The translations under genes were made by a program, and so were the position numbers. 17,142 nucleotides of DNA from Pseudomonadota bacterium. Lineage in GTDB: Bacteria; Pseudomonadota; Gammaproteobacteria; Xanthomonadales; Xanthomonadaceae. Positions 1 through 7,464 of the stretch are shown here, in pieces. Within the stretch, counting starts at the first letter, position 1, and each line of letters starts with the position of its first letter. The notes beneath the pieces were generated by a model. It did no database searches. It saw only the letters and a program-made list of their open reading frames with translations, and was not told the origin of the DNA. The DNA lies in contig JAEXRB010000288.1 in the NCBI GenBank assembly GCA_023438325.1, positions 1-17,142 of the forward strand, written 5' to 3'.

Positions 1-1
1 C

Positions 2-1210
2 TCGATCCGCGAGAAGGCGCAGGAGAAGGTTTTCAGCCAGCTCGGGCGCTGGAAAGAACTCAAGGCCGCCAACAAGAACGTCATCATCGGTGTCGGCGGA
101 TGCGTGGCTTCACAGGAAGGCGAAGCCATCATCAAACGCGCGCCTTACGTGGATCTGGTGTTTGGCCCGCAAACCCTGCATCGCCTGCCGGAACTGATCC
201 GCGCCAAGCGCGAGTCCGGCCAGCCGCAGGTGGACATCTCCTTTCCGGAAATCGAGAAATTCGATCGCCTGCCCGAGCCGCGCGCCGAAGGCCCGAGCGC
301 GTTCGTGTCGATCATGGAAGGCTGCTCGAAGTATTGCAGCTACTGCGTGGTGCCCTACACCCGTGGCGAGGAAATCAGCCGCCCGTTCGACGATGTGATC
401 GTGGAAGTGGCGCAACTGGCCGAACAAGGCGTGCGTGAAGTCAATCTGCTCGGGCAGAACGTCAACGCCTACCGTGGCGTGATGCATGACGGCAGCGTGG
501 CCGATCTCGGCTTCCTGATCCGTGCCATCGCGCAGATCGAGGGCATCGGTCGCATCCGCTTCACCACATCGCATCCGATGGAGTTCTCCGATTCGCTGAT
601 CGAGGCGTACCGCGACGTTCCCGAACTGGCCAATTACCTGCATCTGCCGGTACAGGCCGGCTCCGACCGCATCCTCACCGCGATGAAGCGCGGCTACACC
701 GCGCTCGAATACAAGCAACGCATCCGCAAGCTGCGCGAAGTGCGCCCCGACATTTCCGTGGCCACCGACATCATCGTCGGCTTCCCCGGCGAAACCGATG
801 CGGATTTCGACAAGACCATGAAACTGGTTCATGACATCGGCTTTGATGCCAGCTACACCTTCATCTACTCCTCCCGTCCCGGCACGCCAGCGGCCAATCT
901 GCCCGACGACACGCCAGCCGAGATCAAGAAGCAGCGCCTGTTGCTGCTGCAATCCACCATCGATGCCAGTGCCAAGGCCATTTCCGCCGCCATGGTGGGC
1001 AGTGTGCAGAACGTGCTGGTGGAAGGCCCGAGCCGCAAGAATCCGAGTGAGCTGACGGGCCGCACCGAGAACATGCGCTACGTGAACTTCCCGGCCTCGC
1101 CGGAAAGCCATCGCGCCCTGATCGGCCAGTTCGTCGATGTGACCATTACCGAAGCGATGAGCAATTCCTTGCGCGGGCGCATCGCGCCAGCGGCTACCGC
1201 TGCCGCATGA
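2..1210 (+). CDS. miaB: tRNA-2-methylthio-N6-dimethylallyladenosine synthase MiaB, 5'-truncated by the window edge
   Basis: MiaB is a radical-SAM methylthiotransferase that adds a methylthio group to i6A37 of tRNAs reading U-starting codons. The frame is open from base 2, so the start and the first two cysteines of the N-terminal cluster domain lie outside the window. The third cysteine of that domain is visible in GVGGCVASQ (codon 101-103). The radical-SAM CxxxCxxC motif is EGCSKYCSYC, with cysteine codons at 323, 335 and 344. The last 60 or so residues form a TRAM RNA-binding domain (VLVEGPSRKN, then VDVTITEA). About 402 residues are present of the usual 440-475. MiaB is favoured over the paralogue RimO because of the CSKYCSYCVVPYTRG signature. 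The gene ends 16 bases before the convergent DUF2461 gene. Confidence 0.96.
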   Translation, partial: SIREKAQEKVFSQLGRWKELKAANKNVIIGVGGCVASQEGEAIIKRAPYVDLVFGPQTLHRLPELIRAKRESGQPQVDISFPEIEKFDRLPEPRAEGPSAFVSIMEGCSKYCSYCVVPYTRGEEISRPFDDVIVEVAQLAEQGVREVNLLGQNVNAYRGVMHDGSVADLGFLIRAIAQIEGIGRIRFTTSHPMEFSDSLIEAYRDVPELANYLHLPVQAGSDRILTAMKRGYTALEYKQRIRKLREVRPDISVATDIIVGFPGETDADFDKTMKLVHDIGFDASYTFIYSSRPGTPAANLPDDTPAEIKKQRLLLLQSTIDASAKAISAAMVGSVQNVLVEGPSRKNPSELTGRTENMRYVNFPASPESHRALIGQFVDVTITEAMSNSLRGRIAPAATAAA

Positions 1211-1221
1211 GCTTCATGGCT

Positions 1222-1244
1222 CTGGATCAGAACTCCAGATCCAG
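1222..1244. terminator. Hairpin at the miaB / DUF2461 convergence (possible terminator)
   Basis: A 7-bp perfect inverted repeat, CTGGATC (1222-1228) and GATCCAG (1238-1244), has a 9-base loop. It overlaps the last codons of the minus-strand gene. There is no T-run on either side, so intrinsic termination is uncertain; it may be only a coding-sequence coincidence. Confidence 0.25.
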
Positions 1245-1934
1245 CGCCGCACACAGGTAGTCCATGAAAGGCGCCAATGCACGCAGATCGCGCGCGATGC
1301 GGCGATCCAGGCCGGGCGCGATCATCGTGGCATCGTCGAGCGGGCGCCAAAGCACGAAATTGCGCAACTTCAAGTCTTCGATGAAGCGGAAATCCGCCGG
1401 ATAGCCGCGCGGCGGCCGTACCAGTTTTTCGCTGTCGAGCAAGGCAAATTGCTTGCGGATGGCCGGCGCGTGTGCCGCTGCATCCCAACTGGCGGGGTTT
1501 TCGAACACGAAGTCACGCAATCCACGCAGCACCTCCGGCTCTGGATGCCATATTCCGGCGCCAATGAAGCTCTCGCCCGGTTGCAGATGCAGATAGAACG
1601 CCGGAGTGGGTACTTCGCGTCGCCGCACGTGGTACAGGCGTGCACCTTGCCAGGACTTGTAAGGCGATTTGTCATTGGAATAGCGCGCATCGCGATGGAT
1701 GCGGAACAGCGATCCGCCCACGCGTGCAGAGTCGGCCCGGAACTGCGGGCTGACCTTTTCCAGCGCCGGTTGCAAAGCCACCAGCAAGCGCTCGAATGGC
1801 TCACGCACGAGAGCTTCGTAATCGGCGCGATGCGCCTGAAACCAGGCCTTCTCGTTGTTGCGCGCCAGTTGTCGCAGAAACGTCAGACTGCACTGATTGA
1901 AGAACGCTGCATCGGAAGAAGTGGCTTTCATCAT
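1227..1934 (-). CDS. DUF2461 domain-containing protein (TIGR02453-like)
   Basis: A 235-residue soluble protein with no signal peptide or membrane segment. It matches the DUF2461 family, whose function is unknown, over its whole length: an N-terminal FLRQLARNNEKAWFQAHRADYE block (about residues 18-40), a central FRIHRDARYSNDKSPYKSW block (about 77-95) typical of the family, then GAGIWHPEPEVL and a C-terminal FVLWRPLDDA. The normal family length is 210-240 residues. Translation may start at the first ATG (1934) or at the adjacent one (1931); I cannot separate them. It is convergent with miaB and lies 34 bases downstream of the glycosyltransferase stop on the same strand, so the two could share a transcript. 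No biochemical role can be given. Confidence 0.88.
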   Translation of the reverse strand: MMKATSSDAAFFNQCSLTFLRQLARNNEKAWFQAHRADYEALVREPFERLLVALQPALEKVSPQFRADSARVGGSLFRIHRDARYSNDKSPYKSWQGARLYHVRRREVPTPAFYLHLQPGESFIGAGIWHPEPEVLRGLRDFVFENPASWDAAAHAPAIRKQFALLDSEKLVRPPRGYPADFRFIEDLKLRNFVLWRPLDDATMIAPGLDRRIARDLRALAPFMDYLCAALDLEF

Positions 1935-1968
1935 TCCAGACCGGGCAAACCCAAGACAGAAGCGCCGC

Positions 1969-2997
1969 TCATTGCGCCGCGCTCAGGCCAATGCAGGCCA
2001 GTTCACGGCGATAGAACGCCTCCACATCCGCCACCCGCGCCGCCATGTCGAAACGCTGCATCGGATAGTCGCGACGAGCCATGCGCGTGTCATGCGCCGA
2101 TCGCATGGCTGCCGCCAACGCATCGATATCGCCGATCGGGAGCAAGGGCGTGCCGATCACGTCGCTCAAATGCCTCGCCCCCTCGCTGGCGCTGGCAAGA
2201 ATCGGCAACCGTGCATTCATTGCCTCCAGCAGTACCAGACCGAATGGCTCGCGCCGGGCCGCGCTGACGAACACGTCGAAGGCGGCCAGCCATTCCTGCG
2301 GCTTGGTGACAAAACCCGGCATCGACACCTCTGCCGGCGCCATCTTGCGGATCCCGTCGAATGCCTTGCCCTGCCCGGCCACGATCAAGCGTGCATCCGC
2401 CGGCAGTGCCGCACGTCGCCACGCTTCCACCACCACATCGAGGCCTTTGCCGTGCTCGATCCGCCCCAACGTACCGAACACGAAGGCATCCATGCTGATC
2501 CCCAAGTCCCGGCGTATGCGCTCGCGTGCATCCGGCGATGCTGGAACCGCCTGCGTCCAGTTGTCTATCTGCACGGTGTGATGGCGCAGCGGCTCGGGAA
2601 TGCCATCCAATTGCCAAGGCGCAATCGCGATCAAGGCATCCAGTTGGCCATGCCGACGGGGTTTGTATTCGATATGCAAGGTGGAAACCCGCAGGCACTC
2701 TCCGCGCAGGCCATGCAACGCCATGCAGGCCCGGTTGAGGTGGGCATGCGCCACATCGGGACGCAACCGCCGCAACACGCGACGCGCTTGTGAAACGACA
2801 AACAGATTGCCGACCGTCTCCACGGCTACGCGCGGGTCGAGTCGATGTGCAATCGCATCCGGGCGATCTTCCGTGGCGGTGCGGCGCAACACCATGGTGA
2901 CTTCATGGCCTGCATCGGCCTGTGCATTGGCCAATTCGACGGCATGTCGCTCGCTGCCGGCAAAACGGCGGGTCAAGATCAGGTGGACGATGCGCAT
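1969..2997 (-). CDS. GT4-type (GT-B fold) glycosyltransferase
   Basis: A 342-residue family-4-like glycosyltransferase that would transfer a sugar from a nucleotide-sugar donor with retention; donor and acceptor are unknown. The N-terminal Rossmann half starts MRIVHLILTRRFAGSERHA (residues 1-19), with the glycine-rich loop that contacts acceptor and donor. The C-terminal half has FGTLGRIEHGKGLD (about 174-187, with K184) and the EX7E donor-binding motif REPFGLVLLEAM (E250, E258). No signal peptide is seen, so it is probably cytoplasmic or peripheral, acting on a lipid-linked glycan. It stands alone, with no other LPS or exopolysaccharide gene within the window, so the pathway cannot be inferred. 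It is transcribed divergently from purU across a 240-base intergenic region. Confidence 0.88.
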   Translation of the reverse strand: MRIVHLILTRRFAGSERHAVELANAQADAGHEVTMVLRRTATEDRPDAIAHRLDPRVAVETVGNLFVVSQARRVLRRLRPDVAHAHLNRACMALHGLRGECLRVSTLHIEYKPRRHGQLDALIAIAPWQLDGIPEPLRHHTVQIDNWTQAVPASPDARERIRRDLGISMDAFVFGTLGRIEHGKGLDVVVEAWRRAALPADARLIVAGQGKAFDGIRKMAPAEVSMPGFVTKPQEWLAAFDVFVSAARREPFGLVLLEAMNARLPILASASEGARHLSDVIGTPLLPIGDIDALAAAMRSAHDTRMARRDYPMQRFDMAARVADVEAFYRRELACIGLSAAQ

Positions 2998-3025
2998 CGC
3001 GGATAATCGTGCTCAAGGGAAGGAA

Positions 3026-3053
3026 AAAATATCACCGTAGTGGATTCAGGCAA
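3026..3053 (-). promoter_or_regulatory. Candidate promoter for the glycosyltransferase gene
   Basis: Read on the minus strand, TTGCCT (3053-3048) and TATTTT (3031-3026) are separated by 16 bases. This fits a sigma-70 promoter with a start near 3019, about 22 bases before the glycosyltransferase ATG. A 6-bp hairpin (3037-3042 with 3061-3066) overlaps it. Based on sequence match only. Confidence 0.3.
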
Positions 3054-3200
3054 AACGAGTCACTACCGGATGCCTCAGCAACCCGTGGCGATGCAAAGGG
3101 TCGATCCGGATGGCGCAGATTTTGTTTCCCTCTCGGCGTCGCCGATTTCTGCCGCACTCTCGCCCCGCTCTGGTCGGCGATCAAAAGACAGCGCCACATC

Positions 3201-3214
3201 TTGCGATGTCGCAA
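3201..3214. promoter_or_regulatory. 14-bp inverted repeat upstream of purU, operator-like
   Basis: TTGCGA-TG-TCGCAA is a perfect 6-bp inverted repeat with a 2-base spacer. It ends 23 bases before the purU ATG. Its left arm could also be the -35 of a weak promoter whose -10 would be TATCAT (3226-3231, 19-base spacing). An overlapping alternative pairing, ACATC (3196-3200) with GATGT (3205-3209), also exists. The placement suggests a repressor site or hairpin, but no known regulator is recognised. Confidence 0.35.
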
Positions 3215-3237
3215 CGCTCCCGGCATATCATGCTGCG

Positions 3238-4089
3238 ATGCGCCATGACCACATTCTCACCCTTTCATGCCCGGATCGCCCCGGCATCGTCTACCGCGTT
3301 TCCGGCCTGCTGTTCGAACAAGGCTGCAACATTCTGGATGCACAGCAGTTCGGCGACGAGGAAACCGGGCGTTTCTTCCTGCGTGTCCACTTCGATCACG
3401 GCCCCGACGTAGTTGACGCTGCGCTACGCGAGAAGCTCACCGCGCTCGGGCATGAGTTCGAAATGGATTGGCAATTGCACGATGCGCGCCGCAAAGCCCG
3501 CCTGTTGGTGCTGGTCAGCCGTCAGGGACATTGCCTGAACGACTTGCTGTTTCGTTGTCACAGTGGGCAACTGCCCGTCGAAATCGTCGCAGTGGCCAGC
3601 AACCATGCCGATTTCGCACTGCTGACCGCCTCCTACGGCATCGCCTTCCATCACGTTGCGGTGGATGCGAAAGACAAGTCGGTACACGAGCACCGGATCA
3701 TTGACCTGGTCGAGCGCGAGAATATCGATCTGGTCGTGCTGGCGCGTTACATGCAGATACTTTCACCCGACCTCTGCGAGGCGCTGGCCGGGCGCGCCAT
3801 CAATATCCATCACAGCTTCCTGCCCAGCTTCAAGGGCGCCAGGCCCTACCATCAGGCCCATGCGCGCGGCGTCAAGATCATCGGCGCGACGGCGCATTAC
3901 GTCACCTCGGATCTGGACGAAGGCCCTATCATCGAGCAGGACGTGGCGCGCGTGGATCACACCATGACGCCCAAGGAACTGGTGCGCATGGGCAGCGATA
4001 TCGAATCACTGGTACTGGCCCGCGCCGTGCGACGCCATGTGGAACATCGCATCCTGCTCAACGGGCATCGCACCGTGGTATTCCGCTGA
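3238..4089 (+). CDS. purU: Formyltetrahydrofolate deformylase PurU
   Basis: PurU hydrolyses 10-formyl-tetrahydrofolate to formate and tetrahydrofolate, balancing the one-carbon pool and feeding formate to PurT where that enzyme exists. The 283 residues (E. coli about 280) contain an N-terminal ACT regulatory domain (about 5-80, beginning LTLSCPDRPGIVYRVSGLLF) and a C-terminal formyltransferase-fold domain (about 88-283). The catalytic triad is visible: N189 and H191 in INIHHSFLP and D227 in SDLDEGP. The frame is open back to 3040, but the ATG at 3238 places the ACT strand at the normal position, and the extra 66 residues have no family counterpart. No strong ribosome-binding site precedes it. 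It is convergent with rnr 24 bases downstream. Confidence 0.95.
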   Translation: MRHDHILTLSCPDRPGIVYRVSGLLFEQGCNILDAQQFGDEETGRFFLRVHFDHGPDVVDAALREKLTALGHEFEMDWQLHDARRKARLLVLVSRQGHCLNDLLFRCHSGQLPVEIVAVASNHADFALLTASYGIAFHHVAVDAKDKSVHEHRIIDLVERENIDLVVLARYMQILSPDLCEALAGRAINIHHSFLPSFKGARPYHQAHARGVKIIGATAHYVTSDLDEGPIIEQDVARVDHTMTPKELVRMGSDIESLVLARAVRRHVEHRILLNGHRTVVFR

Positions 4090-4106
4090 GGGCCGCATTG
4101 CGGCCC
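4090..4106. terminator. Hairpin between convergent purU and rnr
   Basis: A perfect 7-bp GC-rich stem, GGGCCGC (4090-4096) and GCGGCCC (4100-4106), has an ATT loop. It lies directly after the purU stop and 7 bases from the rnr stop. The position between convergent genes fits a shared terminator, but no T-run follows on either strand, so Rho-independent termination would be weak. Confidence 0.45.
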
Positions 4107-4113
4107 GGTTCGA

Positions 4114-6618
4114 TCACTTCTTGCTGCGCGCTTTGGCCCGTCCCGGCTTGGCTTCCGGTGCGAGGCGCAGGTCGATGCGACGATCTTCCACGCTGGCGCG
4201 CAGCACCAGCACGCGCACCGGATCGCCCTGTCGCCATGCGACGCCACTGCGTTCGCCCGAAAGCAACTTGCGCACCGGATCGAAGTGATACCAGTCGTTC
4301 GGCAATTGCGTCACGTGCACCAGGCCCGTGACTTTCGAGTCGTTCAATTCCACGAACAGGCCGAACGAAGTGACGCCAGAGACGATGCCGTCGAACTCGC
4401 CGCCGACATGCTGCTCCATCCACGCCGCACGGTAACGCTCGTCCACTTCGCGCTCGGCTTCTTCGGCGCGCCGTCCACGCTCGGAACATTGCAGGCAAAG
4501 TGCCGCCATGTCGTGTGGCGCATAGAGGAAATCCTCGGCGCGGCCGCCACTCAAGGCATGTTTGATCGCACGATGCACCAGCAGATCGGGATAGCGCCGG
4601 ATCGGCGAGGTGAAATGCGCATAGGCTTCCAGTGCCAGGCCGAAATGGCCGATGTTCTGGGGCGAATACACCGCCAGGCTCTGCGAGCGCAGCAGCACCG
4701 ACTCGATCAGCGCGGCGTCGGCACGCTTGCGCACCTTTTTCAACAGCGCAGTGAAATCCCCCGGCTGCACTTTGCTCCACGGCGGCATCGAGAGCTTGAA
4801 CTCGGCGAGAAATTCCTGAAGCTCGGCGTACTTCTGCTCCGGCGGACGATCATGCACGCGATACGGTGCTGGAATGTGCTTTTTCAGCAGGAACCGGGCG
4901 GCTTCCACATTGGCCGCGATCATGCATTCTTCGATCAGCTTGTGCGCGTCGTTGCGCTCGCTCATGCCACCCTGCACCACCTCGCCGGCCGGGCCGAGCA
5001 CGAAGTGCACCTCGCCCGTCTCGAACTCGATGGCGCCACGCGTCGCACGCGCCTTGGCGAGCACTTGATAAAGCTGATGCAGGCGCTCGACCTGCGGCAT
5101 CAGCGCGCCGATCTTTTCGCGTGCGGCGGCATCGTCCTCGCCAATGGCATTCCAGACCTCGGTATAGGTGAGCCGTGCGTGCGAGCGCATCACCGCCTGG
5201 TAGAACTTGCTGCGCGTCACCTCGCCATCGCGATTGACCTGCATGTCGCAGACGAAGCACAAGCGATCCACATCCGGACGCAGCGAGCAGATGCCGTTGG
5301 AGAGTGTCTCAGGCAGCATCGGGATGACGAAGCCGGGGAAATAGACCGAGGTGGCGCGCAATTGCGCCTCGGTATCGAGCGGCGAGCCGGGCACGACATA
5401 ATGCGATACATCGGCGATGGCGACGACGAGGCGGAAGCCATTGCGATTGGGCTCGCAATACACCGCATCGTCGAAATCCTTGGCATCTTCGCCATCGATG
5501 GTGACCAGCGGCAGGTCGCGGATATCCACATGCTGCCCGGCCACCGATGCTGGCACCTCCAGCGGCACTTGCGCTGCCTGCTCCAGCACGGCTTCGGGAA
5601 ATACATGCGGCAGGCCGTGTCCGTGAATGGCCACTTCCACCACCAGCGACGGCGTGAGTGCATCGCCGAGCACGGTCAGTACACGACCGATCGGCGGACG
5701 GCCTGACTGCGGCGGATCGACGATCTCGCATACCACCAGTTGCCCGGGCTTCGCACCTTCGCGTGCGTGCGGGGGAATCATCACATCTTGCAGAACGCGC
5801 TTGTCGTCCGGCGCGACGTGACCCAGGCCGGCGCGTTCATCGTAGCGCCCCACCAATCGCGTCAAACGTCGCTCCAGCACATCGAGAATGGCGCCTTCGC
5901 GCCGCCCGCGCCGGTCCACGCCCACCACATTGGCGAGCACGCGATCACCATGGAATACCTTGCGCATTTCACGCGGTGGCAGGAACAGGTCTTCGCCGCC
6001 GGTATCCAGCCGCAGGAAACCGAAACCCTCCGGGTTGGCAATGACGTGACCGGCCAGCATGTCGGTTTTCTGCGCCGGCACGTATTGCCCGCGCCGGTTT
6101 GCCAGCAACTGTCCATCGCGCAACATTGCCGCAAGCCGCCGGCTCAGCGCATCGAAGCGATCCGGCGCGGTGAGCCCGAGCTTGGCCGCCAGCTCTTCGG
6201 CCGATAGTGGGCCGGGCGCTTGCGCGACAAGGCCGAGGATGGCCTCGCGACTGGCGATGGGATTCTCGTAGCGGCGCGCTTCGCGCTCGGCGTAATCATC
6301 ACGATATGTTGCCGGCGCGGCACGACGAGCGGGGCCGGGATTGGCTCTGGCATGGCCTTCCAGCTTCGCTGCCTTCGCATCACGCGCTTTGCCGGGAGGC
6401 GGTGATTCAAAGCGCTGTGCCTTGGACGGCTTCGGCGACTTCTTTGCGGGCTTTCCGGCTGGAGCGGGCGATTTTTTCGCTTCCGTCTTGGCCGCCTTGC
6501 CACGACCACCGCGCGCTTCCGTCGCCTCCGCCGCAACCAACGACTCAGGCATCCACGCCGGGCGTGCTGCCGCCTTTTTGCCGGGCTTGTCGCGCCGGCC
6601 ATGGGTTGTCTTCTTCAT
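4114..6618 (-). CDS. rnr: Ribonuclease R
   Basis: RNase R is a processive 3'-5' exoribonuclease that degrades structured RNA, rRNA fragments and stalled mRNA. The 834 residues show, in order: a basic Lys/Ala/Pro-rich tail (1-115), a helix-turn-helix-like domain (about 118-180), cold-shock RNA-binding domains (about 185-355, with GFGFLRLD and EDLFLPP), the RNB catalytic domain (from about 365) and an S1 domain (about 735-815, FDGIVSGVTSFGLFVELND), ending in a Lys/Arg-rich tail. The catalytic aspartates are D375, D381, D383 and D384 in TIDGEDAKDFDDAVY. The YAHFTSPIRRYPDLLVHR block is also present. The basic tails and S1 domain favour RNase R over RNase II. It is the last gene of a minus-strand run; the ribosome-binding site before 6618 is poor. 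Confidence 0.96.
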   Translation of the reverse strand: MKKTTHGRRDKPGKKAAARPAWMPESLVAAEATEARGGRGKAAKTEAKKSPAPAGKPAKKSPKPSKAQRFESPPPGKARDAKAAKLEGHARANPGPARRAAPATYRDDYAEREARRYENPIASREAILGLVAQAPGPLSAEELAAKLGLTAPDRFDALSRRLAAMLRDGQLLANRRGQYVPAQKTDMLAGHVIANPEGFGFLRLDTGGEDLFLPPREMRKVFHGDRVLANVVGVDRRGRREGAILDVLERRLTRLVGRYDERAGLGHVAPDDKRVLQDVMIPPHAREGAKPGQLVVCEIVDPPQSGRPPIGRVLTVLGDALTPSLVVEVAIHGHGLPHVFPEAVLEQAAQVPLEVPASVAGQHVDIRDLPLVTIDGEDAKDFDDAVYCEPNRNGFRLVVAIADVSHYVVPGSPLDTEAQLRATSVYFPGFVIPMLPETLSNGICSLRPDVDRLCFVCDMQVNRDGEVTRSKFYQAVMRSHARLTYTEVWNAIGEDDAAAREKIGALMPQVERLHQLYQVLAKARATRGAIEFETGEVHFVLGPAGEVVQGGMSERNDAHKLIEECMIAANVEAARFLLKKHIPAPYRVHDRPPEQKYAELQEFLAEFKLSMPPWSKVQPGDFTALLKKVRKRADAALIESVLLRSQSLAVYSPQNIGHFGLALEAYAHFTSPIRRYPDLLVHRAIKHALSGGRAEDFLYAPHDMAALCLQCSERGRRAEEAEREVDERYRAAWMEQHVGGEFDGIVSGVTSFGLFVELNDSKVTGLVHVTQLPNDWYHFDPVRKLLSGERSGVAWRQGDPVRVLVLRASVEDRRIDLRLAPEAKPGRAKARSKK

Positions 6619-6630
6619 CGCGCCATCGTA

Positions 6631-6870
6631 CTACGCGACGAAGCCGAGCTCCTGCACCGCGAGCCTCCCGACCTTCGATTCATTCGGATGCCGCTGCGCA
6701 GCCGTCGCCGCCTTGCCAGGCGGCACAGCCAGCCACGACACGCCATCGGCGCGGATGTGATGCCGTGAGTTGGACGGGGAAATGCAGCGCGGGTGCGTGC
6801 TGGCCAGCAACTCCCATACACGCTTCGCGCGCCCAGCGCGGAACGAACACGGCCCACGCTCGACCAACAT
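6631..6870 (-). CDS. Candidate small protein (79 aa), unrecognised, upstream of rnr
   Basis: This fills most of the 327-base interval between the exported hypothetical gene and rnr. The 79 codons run in the rnr direction and stop 12 bases before the rnr ATG. A hand count of the codons gives GC of about 67%, 57% and 81% at positions 1, 2 and 3, the pattern of real genes in this GC-rich DNA. The C-terminal 60 residues (from KRVWELLAS to VQELGFVA) look like a compact soluble protein. There is no signal peptide, membrane segment or family I recognise. The start is unsure: the ATG at 6870 has only a weak GGGA before it, and a later in-frame GTG or TTG is possible. It could also be a decayed or chance ORF. 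Confidence 0.42.
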   Translation of the reverse strand: MLVERGPCSFRAGRAKRVWELLASTHPRCISPSNSRHHIRADGVSWLAVPPGKAATAAQRHPNESKVGRLAVQELGFVA

Positions 6871-6945
6871 TCCCGCGATGCCGTGGCGCAGGCTGCGGTC
6901 AAGCGTCGCGGGAGAGCGGCCGGAGCAATATCCAGCCGCGAGACG

Positions 6946-7431
6946 TCACTCGGAAACAGTGCCGCCAGTCGTCGCGGCACCCGTCGTCGCCGTGGCGGTG
7001 CCAGCGGCCTGGCCGGTGGGACGCGCTTGCACCACGCGCACGCCTCGGCTCTTCATCCACGCATCGAATTCAGCGGCGGTGAACTTCTTGCCCTTGTCCA
7101 TGTTGAAGCGATAGGGCGTGTTGTCGTGCGCGGTCTTGGGCACGTAATTGGCGAACTCGTCGACCGGCGCATTCGCGCAGGCTTCCAGGCGAAGGCGCGT
7201 GAGCACCACGTCCAGCGCAAGCGATTCGTCACGGCTTTCTGCGAGCAATGCGCGCGGCGCGGCGAGCGCAGCCGGACGACCGAGCAGGCCGGAATATAGC
7301 GGAGGTACCGGCGTGGTACGCACCGGCAGCGGCTGCACCGCACTGCCACCCTCACAGCTGATCGCCGAGGCGTCCGTGCCCCACGCCATCGCCACCAGTG
7401 TTGCAGCGGCAAGCATCGTCGTCCTGAACAT
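6946..7431 (-). CDS. Exported hypothetical protein (161 aa)
   Basis: I do not recognise a named family. The first 23 residues form a signal peptide (MFRTTMLAAATLVAMAWGTD, then ASA before the predicted cleavage), so the mature protein should be periplasmic. The mature part has a Pro/Val-rich stretch (VRTTPVPPLYSG), a helical centre with one cysteine (LEACANAPVDEF), a conserved-looking segment NTPYRFNMDKGKKFTAAEFD (about 104-123) followed by WMKSRGVRVV, and a low-complexity Ala/Thr/Gly tail of about 20 residues. C26, two residues after the cleavage site, is not in a good lipobox. The gene starts 33 bases after the rhomboid stop on the same strand, so co-transcription is likely. No function can be assigned. 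Confidence 0.72.
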   Translation of the reverse strand: MFRTTMLAAATLVAMAWGTDASAISCEGGSAVQPLPVRTTPVPPLYSGLLGRPAALAAPRALLAESRDESLALDVVLTRLRLEACANAPVDEFANYVPKTAHDNTPYRFNMDKGKKFTAAEFDAWMKSRGVRVVQARPTGQAAGTATATTGAATTGGTVSE

Positions 7432-7464
7432 TGCGTGATCCCAAAGAGATTCGGTTGCCGAAGT

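Noticed and set aside
110..1111. 333-codon open frame on the minus strand across miaB
   Set aside because: It is the mirror of the miaB codons; the product is His/Gly/Ala-rich with no family resemblance, while the plus frame has all MiaB motifs.
3045..3105. GGCAAAAC and GATGCAAAG resembling pieces of the c-di-GMP-I riboswitch
   Set aside because: The spacing and the required P2 and P3 pairings are absent; only short word similarity.
3040..3237. 66-residue N-terminal extension of purU
   Set aside because: Low-complexity Ser/Ala content, no ribosome-binding site, and the ACT domain begins normally at 3238.
4285..5706. 473-codon plus-strand frame inside rnr
   Set aside because: It is antisense to the RNB domain and is open because of GC-rich third positions. 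The RNase R frame is certain.
6660..6690. T-loop-like TTCGATTC suggesting a tRNA upstream of rnr
   Set aside because: The flanking bases do not form a T-arm, and no acceptor, D-arm or anticodon arm can be drawn on either strand.
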